Below the pieces are notes generated by a model, which did no database searches, was not told the DNA's origin, and saw only the letters and a list, made by a program, of their open reading frames with translations. Below are positions 19,777 through 28,072 of a stretch of 64,000 bases of DNA, in pieces. The position numbers and the translations under genes were made by a program. How positions within the stretch are numbered: the first letter of the stretch is position 1; every line of letters begins with the position of its first letter. Origin of the DNA: Devosia sp. 66-14 (GTDB taxonomy: Bacteria > Pseudomonadota > Alphaproteobacteria > Rhizobiales > Devosiaceae); the NCBI GenBank assembly GCA_001899085.1, contig MKVB01000002.1, forward strand, positions 376,945-440,944, given 5' to 3'.

Positions 19777-20547
19777 ATGTCCAACACCAAGACCTTCCTC
19801 GCTTCCGCAGCCCTCGCCCTCGGTGTCAGCGCTTCCGGCCTCGCCGCCGCCGCCGATCCGGTCAAGTCGGTCGTCCTCGTCCATGGCGGCTTTGTCGACG
19901 GTTCCGGCTGGCAGGGCGTCTACGACCAGCTCAAGGCCGACGGTTACGAGGTGACGATCGTCCAGAACCCCACCACGTCGCTGGCCGACGATGTCGCTGT
20001 CACCAAGCGCGCCATCGCTGCCGCCTCCGGCCAGGTCATCCTCGTCGGCCACTCTTATGGCGGCGTGGTGGTGTCGGAGGCCGGCACCGACCCCAAGGTT
20101 GCCGGTGTCGTCTATATTGCCGCCTTCGCTCCCGATGCCGGCGAGTCGGTGTCGAGCCTCATCGCCAACCCGGCGCCTGGCGCTCCGGTGCCGCCGATCC
20201 TGCCGCCGGTCGATGGCTTCCTGATGCTCGACAAGGCCAAGTTCGCGGCCTCGTTCGCCGCCGATGTGAAGCCCGAGCTGGCCAGCTTCATGGCGGACTC
20301 GCAGGTGCCGTGGGGCGTCGCGGCGCTCGAAGGTAAAGTGACCGAGCCTGCCTGGAAGGCCAAGGCCACCTGGTATCTGGTTGCGACCGACGACAAGATG
20401 ATCCCGCCCGATGCACAGCGGTTCATGTCGCAGCGCGCCGGCTCGACGGTGGTGGAAGTCCCCGGCAGCCATGCCATCTACGTCTCGAACCCGGGCGCCG
20501 TCAGCGACCTGATCGAGCAGGCAGCCGAGGCCGTGGCGAAGAACTGA
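19777..20547 (+). CDS. secreted alpha/beta hydrolase
   Basis: 256 aa with a signal peptide (MSNTKTFLASAALALGVSAS, cleavage near AAAADP). The fold begins VVLVHGGFVDGSGWQ (oxyanion region), the nucleophile elbow is GHSYGG, and the catalytic His is probably in PGSHAIYVSNP. It resembles small EstC/hydroxynitrile-lyase-like esterases; substrate unknown. ATG 19777 is preferred to ATG 19771 because AGGAG (19765-19769) is seven bases before the former and only one before the latter. It is divergent from the winged-helix/TPR gene. Confidence 0.86.
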   Translation: MSNTKTFLASAALALGVSASGLAAAADPVKSVVLVHGGFVDGSGWQGVYDQLKADGYEVTIVQNPTTSLADDVAVTKRAIAAASGQVILVGHSYGGVVVSEAGTDPKVAGVVYIAAFAPDAGESVSSLIANPAPGAPVPPILPPVDGFLMLDKAKFAASFAADVKPELASFMADSQVPWGVAALEGKVTEPAWKAKATWYLVATDDKMIPPDAQRFMSQRAGSTVVEVPGSHAIYVSNPGAVSDLIEQAAEAVAKN

Positions 20548-20565
20548 CCTCAATGCTTCAGATCG

Positions 20566-20599
20566 ATTGGCCGAGCGTCCGGGAGGGCGCTCGGCCAAT
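20566..20599 (+). terminator. 12-bp hairpin after the hydrolase gene
   Basis: Perfect 12-base arms ATTGGCCGAGCG and CGCTCGGCCAAT around a 10-base loop, 19 bases after the stop. No T-run follows, so termination may be weak or need a factor. Confidence 0.55.
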
Positions 20600-20709
20600 G
20601 CCGTTACACTCGCCTGTGCCTCCCCCTGTGGAAATCACCCGGTGCCCTCGCCGCATCTGCTAGTAAGGCCGTCGACGGGGTGACCGGGGCCGACGGAACT
20701 GGAGACGAC

Positions 20710-21168
20710 ATGCAGATCGAGCTGACCGAGGCGCCCACCGATGGCGACATCGCCGCCCTTGAGGCGGGCCTTGCAGGGTTCAACCGGGCGCAGCTCGGAC
20801 CATCCGATCGCCGTTCGCTTGCCCTGCTGATCCGGGACGAGGCGGGCGAAGTGGTGGGCGGGCTCTCGGGATCTACCGCGCGCGGCTGGTTGATGATCGA
20901 CACGCTGTTCGTGCCGGAGGCGATGCGCGGCCAGGGCGTCGCCAGCGAGCTGCTCGCCCTGCCGGAGAAGGAAGCGCAGCACCGCGGCTGCCACGGTGCG
21001 TGGCTGGATACACTCAATCCGCAGGCGCGCCGCCTCTATGAGCGGCGCGGCTATGCCAGCTTCGGCGAACTGCAGGATCTGCCCAAGGGACACACCCTCA
21101 CTTTCATGCAGAAGGCGCTCTCGCCGACCGGGCAAGCAAGCTCATGCAGCAGTATCACGATCGAATGA
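20710..21168 (+). CDS. GNAT family N-acetyltransferase
   Basis: 152 aa. The acetyl-CoA site reads LFVPEAMRGQGVASELL and the C-terminal helix NPQARRLYERRGYASFGEL, both typical of GNAT enzymes. Start ATG 20710 has GGAG five bases upstream; the frame extends further up without a good site. Its TGA overlaps the ATG of the 49-codon gene (ATGA), which in turn overlaps the AraC gene, so all three are likely co-translated. Substrate unknown. Confidence 0.87.
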   Translation: MQIELTEAPTDGDIAALEAGLAGFNRAQLGPSDRRSLALLIRDEAGEVVGGLSGSTARGWLMIDTLFVPEAMRGQGVASELLALPEKEAQHRGCHGAWLDTLNPQARRLYERRGYASFGELQDLPKGHTLTFMQKALSPTGQASSCSSITIE

Positions 21169-21314
21169 CGAGCCAGTGCCGCGGCTGCGACCATCAGGTC
21201 GAGGCCCGCTCGCGGCACCTGTTCTTCCGCGACGACGCGGAAGACAGCGGAACGTGGGCTGCGGCGGCCCTGGCCATTCGACCCTGCCCGATCGCGGAAG
21301 GGGCCGGCAAGTGA
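21165..21314 (+). CDS. 49-aa Cys-containing small protein, coupled to both neighbours
   Basis: Not recognised. The ATG shares ATGA with the GNAT stop, and its TGA shares GTGA with the GTG start of the AraC gene. It begins MTSQCRGCDHQ (a CxxC pair), has a third Cys in RPCPIAEG and ends AEGAGK. By direct count 42 of 49 codons end in G or C, as expected for a real gene in this genome. It lacks its own ribosome site and should depend on coupled translation. It could bind metal through CxxC-H. The alternative is that the AraC protein begins further upstream and this frame is chance. Confidence 0.6.
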   Translation: MTSQCRGCDHQVEARSRHLFFRDDAEDSGTWAAAALAIRPCPIAEGAGK

Positions 21315-22102
21315 CAAAGCGGCCGGGCGAAGGCGAGCTCGATACCGTGGCGCGACCCGTCGTCGGGGTCAGCCTGGCGCTGCGGCGGGGGGAGACAGAC
21401 GTCCATCGGCATCGCAAGTCGCAGCTGATGTACGTGCTCGATGGTCTCATCACGCTCGAGACCGGGGATGGCTTGTGGGTGGTGCCGCCGCGCTGCGCCA
21501 TCTGGATCCCGTCCGGTATCGATCATTTCGCCCGGGCGGCGGGGCCGATCCATGTTGCCAGCCTCTACGTCCAGCCCGAGTTGGTTGCTTCGCTCGGCGG
21601 GCATTGCCGTGTCTTGTTCGTGCAGCCATTGCTGCGCGAACTGGTCATTCGGTTTGCCGGCCCCGAACATCGTGGCGACGCCGGTCGCGAGCAGCGGCTG
21701 GCCATGGTGCTGGTGGACGAGTTGCTGAGCGCGCCGGAACAGCCGCTGCATCTGCCGATGCCGATGGACCGCCGCCTGCGTCGGCTGGCAGAGGCGATGC
21801 TTGAAGCCCCGTCGGAACGCCTGACCGCTGAGCAGTGGGGCGACAGGGTGGGGGCCAGCCAGCGAACGCTGGCCCGACTGTTCCAACGCGATACCGGCAT
21901 GTCGTTTGGCCGCTGGCGGCAGCAACTGCAGGTCGGCCTGGCGTTGCAGCACCTGGCCGCCGGCGAGTCGGTGACCCAGGTCGGGTTGGCCCTCGGCTAC
22001 GAGAGCACCAGCGCTTTCATTGCGATGTTCCGCCGGTTGCTCGGCACGACGCCGGCTCGGTATTTCGATGCCCCTGAGGCAACCGCGCCGTCGAGCGGGT
22101 GA
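21311..22102 (+). CDS. AraC family transcriptional regulator with cupin sensor
   Basis: 263 aa. The N-terminal cupin has HRHRKSQLMYVLDG and PPRCAIWIPSGIDH; the C-terminal double helix-turn-helix covers about residues 160-255 (LTAEQWGDRVGASQRTLARL, then VGLALGYESTSAFIAMFRRL). GTG 21311 is used because it overlaps the small-gene stop and has GGAAGG eight bases upstream. The next gene, a short-chain dehydrogenase at 22211, is the obvious target (inference). Confidence 0.88.
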   Translation: MTKRPGEGELDTVARPVVGVSLALRRGETDVHRHRKSQLMYVLDGLITLETGDGLWVVPPRCAIWIPSGIDHFARAAGPIHVASLYVQPELVASLGGHCRVLFVQPLLRELVIRFAGPEHRGDAGREQRLAMVLVDELLSAPEQPLHLPMPMDRRLRRLAEAMLEAPSERLTAEQWGDRVGASQRTLARLFQRDTGMSFGRWRQQLQVGLALQHLAAGESVTQVGLALGYESTSAFIAMFRRLLGTTPARYFDAPEATAPSSG

Positions 22103-22210
22103 AGCCGCGCGACGACCGATTGGCGCATTCTCGATAGTCTTTGCCCTGATCTCGTGAACCGGACATGAGCGGACGCGGTAAGCACGCGCTCAGTCAACGG
22201 AGTGCGAGCA

Positions 22211-23044
22211 ATGACAAACAAGACCTGGTTTATCGCGGGTGCCTCCCGGGGCCTCGGGCGCGTGTGGGCGGAGGCGGCGCTGCAGCGCGGCGATCGGGTC
22301 GCCGTCACGGCAAGGCGGGCCGATGACATCGCCGAATTGGCGAGCAGATATGGCGAGGCGGTCGAGCCGATCGTTTTCGACGTGACCGACCGGGCTGCCG
22401 TGTTCGCGGCGTTCGATGCCGCCATCCGGCGTTTCGGGGCGATCGACGTGGTCGTGGCGAATGCCGGCTATGGCCTGTTCGGCGCGGTCGAGGAGGCTTC
22501 CGAGGCGGAAAGTCGGGCGCAGTTCGACACCAACCTGTTCGGCACGCTCTGGGTGGTGCAGGCAGCGTTGCCGCATCTACGGTCGCGGCGGGGTGGGCAC
22601 ATCCTTGCCACCTCGAGCCTCGCCGGGGTGATCACCTTCCCCACGGCCGGCGTCTACAACGCGACGAAGTGGGCGGTGGAAGGCTTGTTGCAGACGCTGG
22701 CCGCCGAGGTGGCGGAGTTCGGCATCAAGGTCACGCTGGTCGAGCCGGGCGGCTATGCGACGGATTGGCGGGGCGCCTCCTCGTCGCAGTCTCAACCGCT
22801 GGCCGCCTATGACGGCCTGCGCGAGCGTCTGCGGGCGATGAGCGCGGGTCGGGCGCTTGCCGATCCCGCGGCAACCGCCGGCACCATCCTCCAACTGGTA
22901 GATGCCGAGACGCCACCGCTCCGACTGTTTCTCGGCGCCGCCAATCTCGAACTGGCGCGCCGCGAGTATGCGGCCCGGCTGGAGACCTGGCAGGCCTGGC
23001 AGGAGGCGGCCCGGGCCGCGCAGGGTGATGCGGCCCAGGCGTGA
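22211..23044 (+). CDS. short-chain dehydrogenase/reductase (classical SDR)
   Basis: NAD(P)-dependent oxidoreductase, 277 aa. The nucleotide motif is GASRGLG, with NAG (VVANAGYG), a Ser in LATSSLAG and the catalytic YNATK. A downstream EPGGYATDW loop is typical of SDRs acting on bulky alcohols. Arg/Arg around TARRADD suggests NADPH preference (inference). ATG 22211 has CGGAG eight bases upstream. It lies about 110 bases after the AraC gene. Confidence 0.9.
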   Translation: MTNKTWFIAGASRGLGRVWAEAALQRGDRVAVTARRADDIAELASRYGEAVEPIVFDVTDRAAVFAAFDAAIRRFGAIDVVVANAGYGLFGAVEEASEAESRAQFDTNLFGTLWVVQAALPHLRSRRGGHILATSSLAGVITFPTAGVYNATKWAVEGLLQTLAAEVAEFGIKVTLVEPGGYATDWRGASSSQSQPLAAYDGLRERLRAMSAGRALADPAATAGTILQLVDAETPPLRLFLGAANLELARREYAARLETWQAWQEAARAAQGDAAQA

Positions 23045-23177
23045 TCCTGGCGAGGCGCGCCTGGGCATGACCTGGTGCAGCGCGTCGCCAGGGGTGGAGA
23101 ACATCCGATGCCGTCGCCTGTGCGATCTGCTAGGAACAGTCGCCACCGACCAACCGGCGTAGGACGAAACTGCTACG

Positions 23178-23717
23178 ATGTTGCAGCGCATAGTCGATGA
23201 TGACGTACCGGCTATCGTGTCCCTGATGAACCGCGCCTATCGAGGGGCAGGCGCTTCGGCGGGGTGGACGCGTGAGGACTATATCGCGGGCGACCGGATC
23301 ACCGAGAACCTGCTCCGGGCCGACCTGCTGGCGAAGCCGCGGGGCTCGTTCATGAAATGGGTGGTCGAGCCCGACGGCCAGGTCGCTGGTTGTGTGTGGC
23401 TGGAGCCCGAGAAGAACCGCAGTTGGTACCTGGGATCGCTGGCGACCGATCCCGACCGGCAGAATACCGGCCTCGGCAGGACCCTCTTGGCTGCCGCCGA
23501 ACGATGGATCGTTTCCCAGGGCGGCACGCGTGTGCGGCTGACGGTGGTCGACGCCCGGGAGACGCTCATCGCATGGTATGTGCGGCGCGGCTACCACCTG
23601 ACCGGTGAGTCCGAGCCGTTTCCAGACGGGGACGAGCGCTTTGGCAGGCTGCTGCGCCATGACCTGCGTTTTCTTTTCCTCGAGAAGAACCTCGCCCCGG
23701 GTTACGACGCTCCGTAG
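23178..23717 (+). CDS. GNAT family N-acetyltransferase
   Basis: 179 aa. The central strand and acetyl-CoA loop read YLGSLATDPDRQNTGLGRTLL, followed by the terminal TLIAWYVRRGYHLTGE. The conserved R/QxxGxG/A pattern is present as RQNTGLG. Substrate unknown. It stands alone: 133 bases after the SDR gene and convergent with the SDR at 23767. Confidence 0.88.
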   Translation: MLQRIVDDDVPAIVSLMNRAYRGAGASAGWTREDYIAGDRITENLLRADLLAKPRGSFMKWVVEPDGQVAGCVWLEPEKNRSWYLGSLATDPDRQNTGLGRTLLAAAERWIVSQGGTRVRLTVVDARETLIAWYVRRGYHLTGESEPFPDGDERFGRLLRHDLRFLFLEKNLAPGYDAP

Positions 23718-23766
23718 CCGGCGGGCGCGTCGGTGGACGACCCAACCGCCGGCAGTCATCTGCAGC

Positions 23767-24633
23767 CTATCGGGGACCGGCGCCGCTCGATACCGGCGCC
23801 GGCATCACGGCGTTCCACAGGGCGCTGGCCGCGCCGCGGTTGCGGGCGCTGAGTTCCTCGAGATACCAGTCCTGCCCGAATAGTTGCTTCACCCGCGGGA
23901 TCGCCCGGCCGTCGGGCCCGCTATAGTAATGCACTCTCCTGGTATCGCCATCGGTGACCATCCCGAACATCACCTCGGCGGTCCCTGCCGGGTCGGAGCG
24001 CACGGCGTTGAGCGTCTGGAAATGGTGCATCGAGGGCAGGTAGTCGTCGGGGATGTCTCGGGCGACATCGACCTTGCTGAAGATCCTCGTCATGTGGTTG
24101 CCCGGATGCAGCGCCTTGGCCTGGACATTGAACTCGGCCAGTTCCTGGTGCAGCCCTTCGGTGAGAGCCGCGACGGCCGCCTTGGAGGCTTGATAGTTCG
24201 AAGTATACGGAAAGCCGCCGTCGGCGCTGATCGAACTGACGTTCACGATCACCCCGGAGCGCTGCTTGCGGAAGATCGGAATGAACGCCTTGTTGAGGGC
24301 GATCAGCCCGAACACATTGGTCTGGAACTGGCGGTGCACCTGATCCATGGTGGTCGCCTCGAGCGGCCCCGCCTGGTAGTAGCCGGCATTGTTGATCAGG
24401 GCGTCGAGCCTGCCGAACTGGGCCAGCGCCAGTTCGCCGAAGCCGAGGCCTGCCGCCTCATCATCGACATCGAGAAGCAGCGTGCGGACGTTGGGCTGCT
24501 CGCCATGAATGCCGAGGTCGGTTGGCTTGCGAACCGTCGCAACGACGTTCCAGCCAGCATCGCCGAAACGACCGACGGCCAGATGGCCGAAGCCGCTGGC
24601 CGTGCCGGTAATGACGATCGTGGGTGAAGACAT
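23767..24633 (-). CDS. short-chain dehydrogenase/reductase (classical SDR)
   Basis: 288 aa. It has the motif TGTASGFG at the N-terminus, LINNAGYY, a Ser in NVSSISAD and the catalytic YQASK. C-terminal residues after about 240 are extended. It is divergent from a TetR regulator at 24820, with inverted repeats between them, so it is very probably the regulated gene of that pair. Confidence 0.9.
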   Translation of the reverse strand: MSSPTIVITGTASGFGHLAVGRFGDAGWNVVATVRKPTDLGIHGEQPNVRTLLLDVDDEAAGLGFGELALAQFGRLDALINNAGYYQAGPLEATTMDQVHRQFQTNVFGLIALNKAFIPIFRKQRSGVIVNVSSISADGGFPYTSNYQASKAAVAALTEGLHQELAEFNVQAKALHPGNHMTRIFSKVDVARDIPDDYLPSMHHFQTLNAVRSDPAGTAEVMFGMVTDGDTRRVHYYSGPDGRAIPRVKQLFGQDWYLEELSARNRGAASALWNAVMPAPVSSGAGPR

Positions 24634-24692
24634 GAGGCTCTCCGAGTTGGGTTGCGCCGACGACGTTTCCTGAGAGGTCGTCGCGTCGAGTG

Positions 24693-24736
24693 TAACACAA
24701 CACGGTTTTGTTAATTACGCAACATCGTTTCGTAAT
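24693..24736. promoter_or_regulatory. AT-rich divergent promoter region with two inverted repeats
   Basis: In an otherwise GC-rich gap, TAACA (24693-24697) pairs with TGTTA (24709-24713), and ATTACG (24714-24719) pairs with CGTAAT (24731-24736) across 11 bases. Both are candidates for binding by the adjacent TetR protein. Confidence 0.5.
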
Positions 24737-24819
24737 GTTGGCTATGCTCGGCTCGTTGGGCGAGTCAGGCTGTAGCCGTCGGACCCACGCGGGCGGTGTG
24801 GAGGCAGAAAGAAGTCGCG

Positions 24820-25494
24820 ATGAGTTCGACGGCGGAAGGATTTCGACGGGCGCGCAGCGCGGCTGCCAAATCGCAGCGCGAGGGCGATATCCTCGCGGCG
24901 GCGCGCCGGTTGGCTGCCGAAGGCGGCGTGCGCAGCGTCACCCTCACCGACATCGCCGCCGAGATCGGCATGCACAAGTCAGCGCTGCTGCGCTATTACG
25001 AGACGCGGGAGCAGATTTTCCTCGTGCTGGCCGGGCAGGCGTGGCGCGAGTGGTCCGCTGCGTTGCGCCTGCGGTTGCAGGCCGTTGCGCAGCACGATGC
25101 TGCGGCGGTGGCTGGTTTGCTGGCCGAGACGCTGGTTGCCCGCCCGGTGTTCTGCGACCTGCTGGCCCATGTGCCGCTGCATCTCGAACGCAACGTGTCG
25201 GTGGAACAATTGCGGGTGTTCAAGCTCGTTGCCCTCGATGAAGTGGGGGCGATCTGCGCCGTGCTCGGCCCCCTGCTTGGGCTCGAGCGGGAGCAGGCGA
25301 TCGGTATCGTCTCGACGGCCACCAGCATGGCCGGGGCGCTGTGGCAGATGGCGACGCCCGACGAGCCGGTGCGGCGGCTCTATCGGGCCGAGCCCCGGCT
25401 CAGCCATGCCATCATAGACGTCGAGGCTCGCCTCAGGGAAACGCTGCTGGCGCTGATTGTCGGCTATGTGACCTTGAGCGGGCGGGACGGTTAG
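24820..25494 (+). CDS. TetR family transcriptional regulator
   Basis: 224 aa. The N-terminal helix-turn-helix is ILAAARRLAAEGGVRSVTLT followed by DIAAEIGMHKSALLRYYETR. The C-terminal ligand domain is all-helical and not assignable. ATG 24820 is the best start; a GTG eight codons earlier is possible. It is divergent from the SDR at 23767 and probably represses it and itself. Confidence 0.9.
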   Translation: MSSTAEGFRRARSAAAKSQREGDILAAARRLAAEGGVRSVTLTDIAAEIGMHKSALLRYYETREQIFLVLAGQAWREWSAALRLRLQAVAQHDAAAVAGLLAETLVARPVFCDLLAHVPLHLERNVSVEQLRVFKLVALDEVGAICAVLGPLLGLEREQAIGIVSTATSMAGALWQMATPDEPVRRLYRAEPRLSHAIIDVEARLRETLLALIVGYVTLSGRDG

Positions 25495-25535
25495 CCTGCG
25501 AGCCGGCATCGGTGCTTCTTGCCGGCCCGGCCGGA

Positions 25536-26240
25536 TCACCCGGCCGACGATCCGCCGGCCGCCAGCCGCATCAGGTCGGTGTCGAAGTTCACGTCGGCGG
25601 CCGAGCGTTCGGCCTGGGCGGCGTTGCCGGCGAACTGGTGCTGGTAGCCGTCCCAGGCGGCGTTGGTGATGGCGCGGCCGACCCCTGAGGCGACGAACTG
25701 GGCGAGCTCGGCCGCGGCGCGGTCGATGCGCTTGCCGAGCTCGGGCGCGCCCCAATCCTCGGGCGCTGCGAAGATCGAGGTGGGGACGGGGACGGCGCGG
25801 AGAAACGCAAAAAGCGGACGCAGCTGTTCGTCGGTCACCATGGCATGGCGGGCGGTGCCGGCCGTCGCTGCGAGGATCACTGGTTTGGCGATCATCAGGT
25901 CGTTGTCGACGAGATCGATGAAGGATTTGAACAGCCCACTCATCCCGGCCTTGTAGACCGGGGTGGCGGCGATGACGGCATCGGCGCCGGCAAGTGTATC
26001 GATAGCGGCCTGAAGCTTTTCGCCCGGGAAGCCGGCGACGATGGCCTTGGCGATGTCGATCGCCAGCGGCGCCAGATCGATGATGGCAAGCGAGGCGGCG
26101 TGTCCCGTCGCCGCAAGGCGACCGAGGCTCTGCTGGGCGATGCGATCGGCGAGCATGCGGGTCGAGGACGGGTCGCTGACCCCGGCATTGATGACGACGA
26201 GCCGCATGGGCTGGTCTGGGGAGTGGGATAGCTTGGTCAT
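25536..26240 (-). CDS. NADPH-dependent FMN reductase (CE1759-like)
   Basis: 234 aa flavodoxin-like reductase: VVINAGVSDPSSTRML at the N-terminus, ADAVIAATPVYKAGMSGLFK in the FMN-binding middle. It probably supplies reduced FMN to the luciferase-like monooxygenase encoded upstream in the same operon. The start ATG 26240 directly abuts the MarR stop codon with no gap, so translation is coupled. Two-gene FMN reductase/monooxygenase sets of this type are known from actinobacteria. Confidence 0.85.
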   Translation of the reverse strand: MTKLSHSPDQPMRLVVINAGVSDPSSTRMLADRIAQQSLGRLAATGHAASLAIIDLAPLAIDIAKAIVAGFPGEKLQAAIDTLAGADAVIAATPVYKAGMSGLFKSFIDLVDNDLMIAKPVILAATAGTARHAMVTDEQLRPLFAFLRAVPVPTSIFAAPEDWGAPELGKRIDRAAAELAQFVASGVGRAITNAAWDGYQHQFAGNAAQAERSAADVNFDTDLMRLAAGGSSAG

Positions 26241-26693
26241 CTAGACCTCCGATGTCGTGGGCGCGGCGGCGAGCAGCCGTGCGCACAGATCGCGCAATTG
26301 GGTGAGTTCGGCGTCGCTGAGGCGGCAGCTCATCGCCTCGGCGACATGGCGGCCGTGTCGCGCGCCGACGCGCTTTTGCAGGTGCGCGCCGGCCTTTGAC
26401 AGGCTGAGAATGCTGGCCCGGGCATCCTCAGGATCAGCGACGCGATCGACGAGGCCACGCGCCTCGAGCCGCGCCACCGAGCGGGAGAGCCCGGCCTGGC
26501 TGAGCAGGATATCCTTGCCGAGCTCGGACATCCGCAAACCGGTCCTGGCGGTCGACAGAGCGTAGAGCACGCCATAGTCGGTGGGCACCAGGTCGCCCCA
26601 GGCGTCGCCGGCGTGGAGCTCGGCGGCGATGGTCATCTGGGCGCGGAACAGCGCTTCCCATGCGGCATTGGCCAATCCGGTGTCGCTGGCCAT
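26241..26693 (-). CDS. MarR family transcriptional regulator
   Basis: 150 aa winged-helix dimer: LRMSELGKDILLSQAGLSRS is the recognition region and GLVDRVADPEDARASILSLS the wing. It lies between the luciferase-like monooxygenase gene (three bases upstream) and the FMN reductase gene (zero gap), so the operon is autoregulated. A short inverted repeat at 27924-27935 in the operon promoter is the candidate operator. Confidence 0.9.
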   Translation of the reverse strand: MASDTGLANAAWEALFRAQMTIAAELHAGDAWGDLVPTDYGVLYALSTARTGLRMSELGKDILLSQAGLSRSVARLEARGLVDRVADPEDARASILSLSKAGAHLQKRVGARHGRHVAEAMSCRLSDAELTQLRDLCARLLAAAPTTSEV

Positions 26694-26696
26694 GGC

Positions 26697-27887
26697 TCAG
26701 CCCACCAGCGGCAGTTTGGCGGCGACGGCCGGATCGGTGTCCTGGTAAGGACGAGCACCGGTGAGGTTGTCGCCGCGGTTGGGGTTGGGCGTCGGCTGCC
26801 GTACCGGGGCGTCGCCGTACCGGGCCTTGACGAGGCCCGCATGGGTCGGCGCATCGGCAGCGCCGGGCGAGCGGCGCGCCGCCATCTCCTTGCGCAGCAC
26901 CGGCACCACTTCAGTGCCCAGCAGCTCGACCTGCTCCAGAGCCACCTCGAGCGGCAGGCCCATGGCGTCGACCACCCAGAGCTGGCGCTGGTAATCGCCG
27001 AAGGCCTCGCGGAAGCTCAGCGTCTTGTCGATGATCTCCTGCGGGCTGCCGACGCTGAGCGGCGTGTTCTTGGCATATTCTTCGAGGCCGTAGCTCGAGC
27101 CGTAGATCGGGTTGCCCTCGAAGAACGGCCGGAAGTGCGCATAGGCATCCTGCGAGTTCTTCGCGATGAAGGCGTGCCCACCCAAGCCGACAATGGCCTG
27201 CTCCTTGGTGCCGTGGCCATAATGCTCGAAGCGCTCGCGGTAGAAATTGACCAGCGGCAGGAAGTGGAAGTTGGGCGCCAGCACGTTGTTGGCGAAATAG
27301 CCGTTACCGTAATAGGCCGCCTGCTCGGCGATCTCGGGGGTGCGGATCGAGCCGTGCCAGACGAAGGGTGGCACGTCGTCGAGCGGCCGCGGGATGGCGG
27401 TAAAGCCTTGCAGGGGCTTTCTGAATTTGCCCTGCCAATCGACCACGTCGTCGCGCCACAGCTGGTGCAGCAGGTTGTAATTCTCGAGCGCCAGCGCCAC
27501 GCCGTTGCGGATGTCCTGGCCGAACCAGGGATAGACCGGCACGGTGTTGCCGCGGCCCAGCATCAGGTCGACCCGGCCTTTGGCCAGGTGCTGCAGCATG
27601 GCGTAATCCTCGGCGATCTTCACCGGATCGTTGGTGGTGATCAGCGTCACCGAGGTCGAGAGGATGATGCGCTTCGTGCGCGCCGCGATATGGGCGAGCA
27701 GCGTCGTCGGCGAGGACGAGAAGAAGGGCGGGTTGTGGTGTTCGCCGATGGCAAAGACATCGAGCCCGACCTCGTCAGCTCGCTTCGCGATCTGCCCGAT
27801 GGCGTCGATCCGCTGGGCTTCGCTGGGAGTGACGCCGGTGAGCGGGTTGCGGGTGACGTCGCTGACCGAGAAGATTCCGAACTGCAT
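26697..27887 (-). CDS. LLM class flavin-dependent monooxygenase (CE1758-like)
   Basis: 396 aa luciferase-like TIM-barrel enzyme using FMNH2 and O2. It starts MQFGIFSVSDVTRNPLTG, with GLDVFAIGEHHNPPFFSSSP and KGRVDLMLGRGNTVPVYPWF as family landmarks. ATG 27887 has AGGAGG upstream; earlier in-frame codons lie in the promoter. It is first in the operon with MarR and the FMN reductase. The substrate is unknown; aromatic or quinone-like inducers are common for MarR-linked flavoenzymes (inference). Confidence 0.88.
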   Translation of the reverse strand: MQFGIFSVSDVTRNPLTGVTPSEAQRIDAIGQIAKRADEVGLDVFAIGEHHNPPFFSSSPTTLLAHIAARTKRIILSTSVTLITTNDPVKIAEDYAMLQHLAKGRVDLMLGRGNTVPVYPWFGQDIRNGVALALENYNLLHQLWRDDVVDWQGKFRKPLQGFTAIPRPLDDVPPFVWHGSIRTPEIAEQAAYYGNGYFANNVLAPNFHFLPLVNFYRERFEHYGHGTKEQAIVGLGGHAFIAKNSQDAYAHFRPFFEGNPIYGSSYGLEEYAKNTPLSVGSPQEIIDKTLSFREAFGDYQRQLWVVDAMGLPLEVALEQVELLGTEVVPVLRKEMAARRSPGAADAPTHAGLVKARYGDAPVRQPTPNPNRGDNLTGARPYQDTDPAVAAKLPLVG

Positions 27888-27923
27888 GACATGCCTCCTG
27901 CGGGCTGTTGTTGCAGAATATAT

Positions 27924-27935
27924 ATGCTTGCGCAT
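27924..27935. promoter_or_regulatory. candidate MarR operator
   Basis: ATGC and GCAT arms around TTGC, inside the AT-rich stretch just upstream of the monooxygenase gene, with a TATATA sequence beside it that could be a minus-strand promoter element. Confidence 0.4.
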
Positions 27936-28000
27936 GCATCTATCAAGATGCGGCGGAGACGAAGATGCACCCTCCGACTTTTGGACGCTTGACGCGCTCC

Positions 28001-28058
28001 GTCGATGAGGAGTATCTGCCCGTCTCAGGACACCTCACCCTAACGTGAGGCTTTCGAC
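28001..28058 (+). ncRNA. serC leader RNA (probable)
   Basis: A structured leader lies directly before serC. GTCGA (28001-28005) pairs with TCGAC (28054-28058), enclosing a hairpin CCTCAC/GTGAGG (28033-28050) with loop CCTAAC. TGAGG at 28006-28010 can instead pair with CCTCA at 28033-28037, giving two exclusive folds. Position, size and the GAGGAGTATCTGCCCGTCTC segment agree with the alphaproteobacterial serC motif as I recall it. A TTGACG at 27989 could be a -35 box, in which case the 5' arm would not be transcribed. Confidence 0.6.
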
Positions 28059-28072
28059 CTGGGAGGGTCGCC

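Noticed and set aside
25502-25526. Hairpin after the TetR gene (GCCGGCA/TGCCGGC)
   Set aside because: Seven-base arms with an 11-base loop in GC-rich DNA and no T-run; too weak to list as a terminator.
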